Positions 58,671 to 64,000 of a stretch of DNA of 64,000 nt are shown here, piece by piece. Made by a program: the position numbers and the translations under genes. Location: NCBI GenBank assembly GCA_023630585.1, contig CM042548.1, positions 4,635,527 through 4,699,526 of the forward strand. The letters run 5' to 3'. Below the pieces are notes generated by a model. The model made no database searches. It had not been told where the DNA came from and saw only the letters and a program-made list of their open reading frames with translations. This stretch comes from Cranoglanis bouderius (lineage: Eukaryota > Chordata > Actinopteri > Siluriformes > Cranoglanididae). Position 1 is the first letter of the stretch; every line of letters starts with the position of its first letter.

Positions 58671-60885
58671 ATAAGAAAGTCAGGAAACACACTGTGCAAA
58701 ACACAGAGAAATGCTTTTCCAGTTCTTCTGGTCAGTGTGTGAATAGACCCATTTTTTCTTTGAGAAATACCTGTTTTTTTCTTTGCTTTGCTGAAATCAA
58801 ACCTTTATGCAGGTTCACCTGCATAACTCACTTGTCAGTACAGCATGAAATCCTCAGTCACCATTTTATTGGGGAAAGAAATGTAATGTTCTCTTACCAC
58901 CATTTCATCATGCTGTCACAGTTATGAACGAGGTCTCGAAGAAAAGGCATTGGGGACATTTTCAAGAAGTGATCGTATTCACTTTCCCATAGTAGTTAAG
59001 TGAACCGCTATTGAAGATGTGATATCTGCAGGATTATAGGTTCTACAAACCTTGTATAGACAATTATAGTCGATTGTGGAACCAAAGGAACTGGTCATAT
59101 GCTGTCATGCTAAGTCAACAGAGAGATCGTAGAATGATCTGATTGTGGCATTACTAATTCTGATTGTGGGATTACTAGTTAAGTGCACTAGTTCTTTTCA
59201 GGGTCACTAGCTTGGTGGGCAACTTATTCTTAGTCTAGGGAGTAGCAGAAAATATTACACATTCTTACAGACAAATGAAACTTATATAAAAGCATTAAAA
59301 AGCTCAATATTAGCAGTGCAGTATTTTTTATGCATATTTCTGTTAGCGTGGTAAAACAGTTGACTGAGGAAGGACTACAATTTTCCAGTGTACGTATATG
59401 GCAGAGCAAAAGGGATTCAACGTGTAACTAACTACAACCTACTGTACAATCCAGAGCTGGGGAACCCAAAACCCCAGATGTTCACAATGGCTCCAAGAGA
59501 AGCGGTGTGGATAAAGAAAACGAGTTTCATGCCTTGAACCTGTAGCAAAGACTCAAAGAGTGGGATCTGAGCATATTTTCTTACCTTGCTAATGAATATA
59601 GGCAACAAACAGAGACAACAAACCATCATGAAAAAGATGATAGAAATCCCGCTACTGTAAAACAGCCAAGACAAGCAACTTGGCGAGAAATCTGGCTGCC
59701 AAACACTGCAACCTCAACTAAATATTTTATTGAGAATTTAACTTATAAAATTATTTTTTTTTAAATTGGTCATGTTTTTGCAGCGCAAAGTATCATATTG
59801 GTACCAAAAAACAATACAAAACAATACAAAACTTGGAATTGGTATCAACATTTTAGTACTTTGACAACCCTAGAGAGTGCAATCTCCTTTCATAGACAAA
59901 GTAGCACTTCAATATACCAGTGATTGATGCAAACATCCAGACAAAATGGCACGTGTCAGATGTCACGCTGAGCTCCATCCCTCTGCATGGACTAACAACA
60001 ATGACTGGGTCGTTTAAAAACAGTGAGCCGCTTCAGACATTTCCTCTGTCTGGGGTTATTCATTTTGAACTGCTCAATATGGTTTCCATGAATGAGTCAC
60101 ATGGTTCATGAGCCAACCATTAACTGTAGCTTTAACCAGCTTACTTTGCAGTGAATTAGCAATTATTTCAAAATGAAATCGACATTTCCCTTGAAAGATC
60201 TTGCCTGTAGGAGTGTGATAAACTGAAGAGTTTGCAGCTCAGAAATGTTTAGTTTGCATTAACTAGACTGACTAGTAGATGAATTAAATTATATAACACA
60301 TAATACAGAATTAATAAAATTAATGCTCATTTTAGCATCATAATTCCCTACAAATGAGCAATGTGGTCAGAATGATAGGATGGTTCCTATACTTTTCCCC
60401 CCCTAAAATGTCAATTAAAACTGCCATAAATGACTATTTAAATGTGACTTTTTGAAAAGATTTAATGTACTGTATGTAAATAAGTGAATGCATTTCTGCA
60501 CCATTGATTCTGAGCTGTGAAGTGTAGACTGTTTTGTTCCTCCAGAAAATTGCAATTACTGCTGAACTATAATGATGATGATGAGGAGGAGGAGGAGGAC
60601 AATGATGACGAATGTCAAGCATAATAACATAATGCTATAATTTACTTCATTTAAATATGCAACAAACAAAAAAAGCCTTATAAGAGACCCTAACTCACTG
60701 CTATATTGCACTCTCTTACTCTCTTGCTCCTTTCATTGGTTTATTATAGTCTTTGACCGATCTTTCCTGGTGCTTTCGCTCTCCTCATTAGCTCTGGCTC
60801 TTGCCTGTCACTCTATAGTTGGACACTTTTCATGCCTAAATTTGGGGTGTGATGGTGTTTGATGCATCTAAGTTGGCATATGACA
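58671..60885. other. no gene recognised
   Basis: The minus frame at 59432-59674 has a hydrophobic stretch and splice-like ends but no recognisable family. A short GAT/GAG trinucleotide run lies at 60572-60600. Confidence 0.45.
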
Positions 60886-60887
60886 TA

Positions 60888-62312
60888 CAGTGGTGCTTGA
60901 AAGTTTGTGAACCCTTTAGAATGTTCCATATATCTGCATAAATATGACCTAAAACATCATCAGATTTTCCTAAAAGTAGGCAAAGAGAACCCAATTAAAC
61001 AAATTAGACAAAAATATTATACTTGGTAATTTATTAATTAGTGGCAAAAGTATGTGAACCTCTAGGATTAGCATTTAATTTGAAGGTGAAATTACAGTCA
61101 GGTGATTTCAATCAGTGGGTTGACAATCAGGTCTGAGTGAACACCCTGTTTTATTTAAAGAACAGGAACCTATCAGAGTCTGAAAAGGTTACAAAACCAT
61201 CTCTAAAGAGTTTGGACTCCGCCAATCCACATTCAGACAGATTGTGTACAAATGGAGGAAATTCAAGACCACTGTTGCCCTCCCCAAGAGTGGTCGACCA
61301 ACAAAGATCACTCACAAGAGTAAGACGTGTAATAGTCTGCGAGGTCACAAAGGAACCCAGGGTAACTTCTAAGCAACTAAATGCCTTTATCACATTGGCT
61401 AATGTTAATGTTCACGAGTCCACCAACAGGAGAACACTGAACAACAATGGTGTGCATGGCAGGGTTGCAAGGAGAAAGCTGCAGTCTGCAGTTTGCTAAC
61501 AATCACCTGAACAAGTCAGAAGGCTAATGGAAAAATGTTTTGTGGACTGATGAGACCAAAATAGAACTTTTAGTTTAAATGAAGTGTTATGTTTGGAGAA
61601 AGGAAAACCCTGCATTCCAGCATAAGAACAGTATCCCATCTGTGAAACATGGTGGTGGTAGTATCATGGTTTGGGCCTGTTTTGCTGCATCTGGGCCAGG
61701 ACAGCTTGCCATCATTGATGGAACAATGAATTCTGAAGTAAAATGTCAGGACATCTGAATCTCAAGAGAAAGTTGGTCATGCAGCAAGACAATGACCCTA
61801 AGCACATAAGTCATTCTACCAAAGAATGGTTAAAAAAATAAATAAAGTTAATGTTTTGGAATGGCCAAGTCAAAGTCCTGACCTTAATCCAATAGAATAG
61901 TTGTGGAAGGAACTGACGCAAACAGTTCATGTGAGGAAACCCACCAACATTCCAGAGTTGAAGCTGTTCTGTACTGAGAAATGAGTTAAAATTCCTCCAA
62001 GCTGATGTGCAGGACTGATCAACAGTTACTGGAAACATTTAGTTGCAGTTGTTGCTACACAAGGGGGTCACACCAGATACTGAAAGCAAAGGCTCAAATA
62101 CTTTTGCCACTCACAGATACATAATATTGGATACTTTTCCTCAATAAGCAAATGACCAAGCATATTATTTTTGTCTCATTTGTTTTATTGGGTTCTATTT
62201 CTACTGGGTGTATTCATTCAGGACTCGTGTGAAAATCTGATGATGTTTTAGGTCATATTTATACAGATATATAGAAAATTCTAAAGGATTCACAAACGTC
62301 CAAACACCACTG
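60888..62312 (+). mobile_element. full-length Tc1-like element, inactive
   Basis: CAGTGGTGCTTGAAAGTTTG to its inverse ending ACGTCCAAACACCACTG, with TA on both sides (60886-60887, 62313-62314). 1425 bp. A third Tc1 family, distinct from those at 6718/29706 and 9731/14707. Confidence 0.92.
61180..62083 (+). pseudogene. Tc1 transposase pseudogene
   Basis: The start is deleted: leader text runs straight into KGYKTISKEFGL-like codons (GGTTACAAAACCATCTCTAA, 61186). Then NNNGVHGRVARRK (61443), FVDxxDETKIELL near 61545, HGGGSIMVWACFAASGPGQL (61650), QQDNDPKHISH (61782) and WPSQSPDLNPIE (61860), followed by TAG. The second D and the E are readable, but several shifts and stops separate the blocks. 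Confidence 0.88.
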
Positions 62313-62314
62313 TA

Positions 62315-64000
62315 TGTGCAATTCCTGTCAAGTCCAACTCAACCCCCCTGACACAGTGCTGACTGTGAATTACTATTACAGGATAGTCTGCTCAGAGTTA
62401 TTTATATATTAGCATTTTTTTCTTCCATGACTCAATAATATTTGTAATGCTTTAAGCAACCTAATGACTTTTTGGATGTGCTTAGACCAAAAACCCTGCT
62501 TAATGTGGCTATATTTATCAATAAAGTGCCCTAATCCTCCACTCAACCTTTGAATTATTATTCCACTCGCATCCTTTCAATGTAAAACCCATATTCTTTG
62601 CTATTTATTTATACTCATCGACTTACATATAAAGCATTTAGCTGTTGTGCTGGGAATGCAAGAACTTTTGCTTTCTCCCTTGAGAGATTTTGAATATTGT
62701 CAGGTCAGAGTGGGATTAGACTGCTGCTGGGAATAAATAAGATCATTTCAGCACAGGTCAAATAACAATTACCGACTGGCGCCCTGTGAAAATGAATAGA
62801 GCATAACACTTAGGCTTAATGAAGGTGTGTTTCCTGCTTCTTACTGATACTCTCTGACCTCTGTGCACTCTGACCACCCTACCCCCAAGAAACTAGCCTC
62901 CCCATCTATCTTCCTTTCTGCCGTGTGTGTCATGTATGAGTCTCATTCAGTCATGTGTGAGATTTACTTAAAATCTGTCACAGTATCTGATTTCCAGCAC
63001 AATGAAATATATTACATATACAATAATGCCTTATGGCTATGCAATAAGAGAAAAACTCAGAATGTCACAGAATGCTACATATTAAGGTTCTCTTTTTGTC
63101 ATTATAAAGACTGCGAAGGAGACAATATCATATATCATGGACAGTGTCATATACCAGAAGAAGACATCTCAACCCAATAGTATTAAAGAAAACAAATAAT
63201 TTGGTGTCCCATATTAATAACTGAAAGCATCTAATTTACAGAACATCCTAAAGGCTGATTGTGAAAGAAAGAAGGTGAGGAAGCTCCATGTAATTGTCAG
63301 AGAGACAAATCCACTTAAACTCAGATATGTCTGTTAAGTAATGTCACCAGAGGGCATCTGTAGTAATTACGATCGTCTTTATACTTTAATGCCTTTATAC
63401 TGAAGAAAAAGCTTAAAACCTCAGACGTATGCACATGCAGTCCATAAAAAAACCTAGATTACGGATTTGCACAGAAGTAGCTCCACCTCCCCCAGTAAAA
63501 CTAATGCAATCCGAATAGGGCTTTAGACAATTTTCCATCTTGGCATGATTTAGACAGCATTCCATTTATAAGTTGTTGTTATTATGTTATATATAACATT
63601 TGCTGATGTTCAAACACTTAAAGGATATTCAGAAATGAGGTTTACAAACACATACAAGTGAGACCAGGATGTGAAGATCAGAGTTGTCACATCAAATGAG
63701 ATTGTAACTGGAGGTCAAAGGTCAAGCATGTCTTGTGCTTGAGAATTCCATAATTAGATCTATGTGGCGTGTTTTTATTCTCACAAGCCGCTCAGAGAAC
63801 AAATAATGAATAATTTTTTTTTTAAATAAAAATAAATAAAAAGCAGTGTTCTTTCTGCACAATATGTTAAACAATGCTTAAAGCACTGTGTATATTCAAC
63901 CTTTTTATACTGATACTAGGCCTCTGTATGTTTCTTTACAAAGGTCAAAAGTTAGTAACTGGTAAAAGAAGAAAGACCTTAGGGCACCAGAGTAACTTCA
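62315..64000. other. no recognised feature
   Basis: AT-rich; the frame at 62863-63180 (105 codons) is unrecognised and lacks convincing splice sites. Confidence 0.45.

Noticed and set aside
59550..59680. Minus-strand exon-like block with TTTTACAG acceptor, AAG|GTAAGA donor and a hydrophobic coding stretch
   Set aside because: The predicted peptide (SGISIIFFMMVCCLCLLPIF) matches no family I know and no partner exons are visible. Splice-like ends of this quality occur by chance in 64 kb.

Overview
This is vertebrate nuclear DNA, almost certainly from a teleost fish. It is AT-rich, with long AC/GT and AT microsatellites, many Tc1/mariner-type DNA transposons with TA target duplications, a hAT-type miniature element, a tRNA-headed SINE, LINE and Penelope-like scraps, and one spliced gene. 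The mixture of Tc1 subfamilies fits an ostariophysan such as a catfish, but the sequence alone does not fix the species. There are no bacterial genes, operons or CRISPR arrays. Nearly all long open frames are microsatellite read-through or transposase pieces.

The one host protein-coding gene is a D2-type dopamine receptor (drd2) on the minus strand, from the ATG at 51683 to the stop at 37159. I can place all seven coding exons with consensus splice sites (51405-51683, 42554-42663, 42017-42153, 40722-40921, 39326-39412, 38114-38453, 37159-37355). They join in frame into 449 codons plus the stop as 450th triplet minus one, i.e. 1350 nt including the stop. The 87-nt fifth coding exon is the D2-long/D2-short cassette. 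Two acceptors lie against unusual dinucleotide repeats: (UG)n directly before coding exon 2 and (UA)n just before coding exon 6. The 5' noncoding exon(s) and promoter were not found; they should lie above 51711.

Layout: 1-3900 holds dispersed-repeat fragments, a degenerate TG-rich array and a GT microsatellite. 3900-6300 has two copies of an unclassified hairpin-ended repeat and a Penelope-like GIY-YIG remnant. 6590-10815 is a transposon cluster: a truncated Tc1 beside (AT)n, a composite element with 200-bp inverted ends, and a Tc1 sharing its TA. 10818-14700 is mostly unrecognised. 14707-16321 is a full-length dead Tc1. 16320-29700 is mostly unrecognised, with a hAT-type MITE at 21328-22035. 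29706-31122 is another dead Tc1. 31400-33670 holds repeat copies and a Tc1 derivative. 33670-37158 is the drd2 3' flank. 37159-51711 is drd2, with a Tc1 in intron 1 that keeps all three catalytic residues but has lost its start. 51711-64000 is the upstream flank, with a Tc1 MITE, the SINE and a full-length dead Tc1.

No undescribed multi-gene system was found. The items most worth a second look are the repeat-loaded drd2 splice sites, the composite transposon at 7994-9728, and an unclassified repeat family present in about nine copies.
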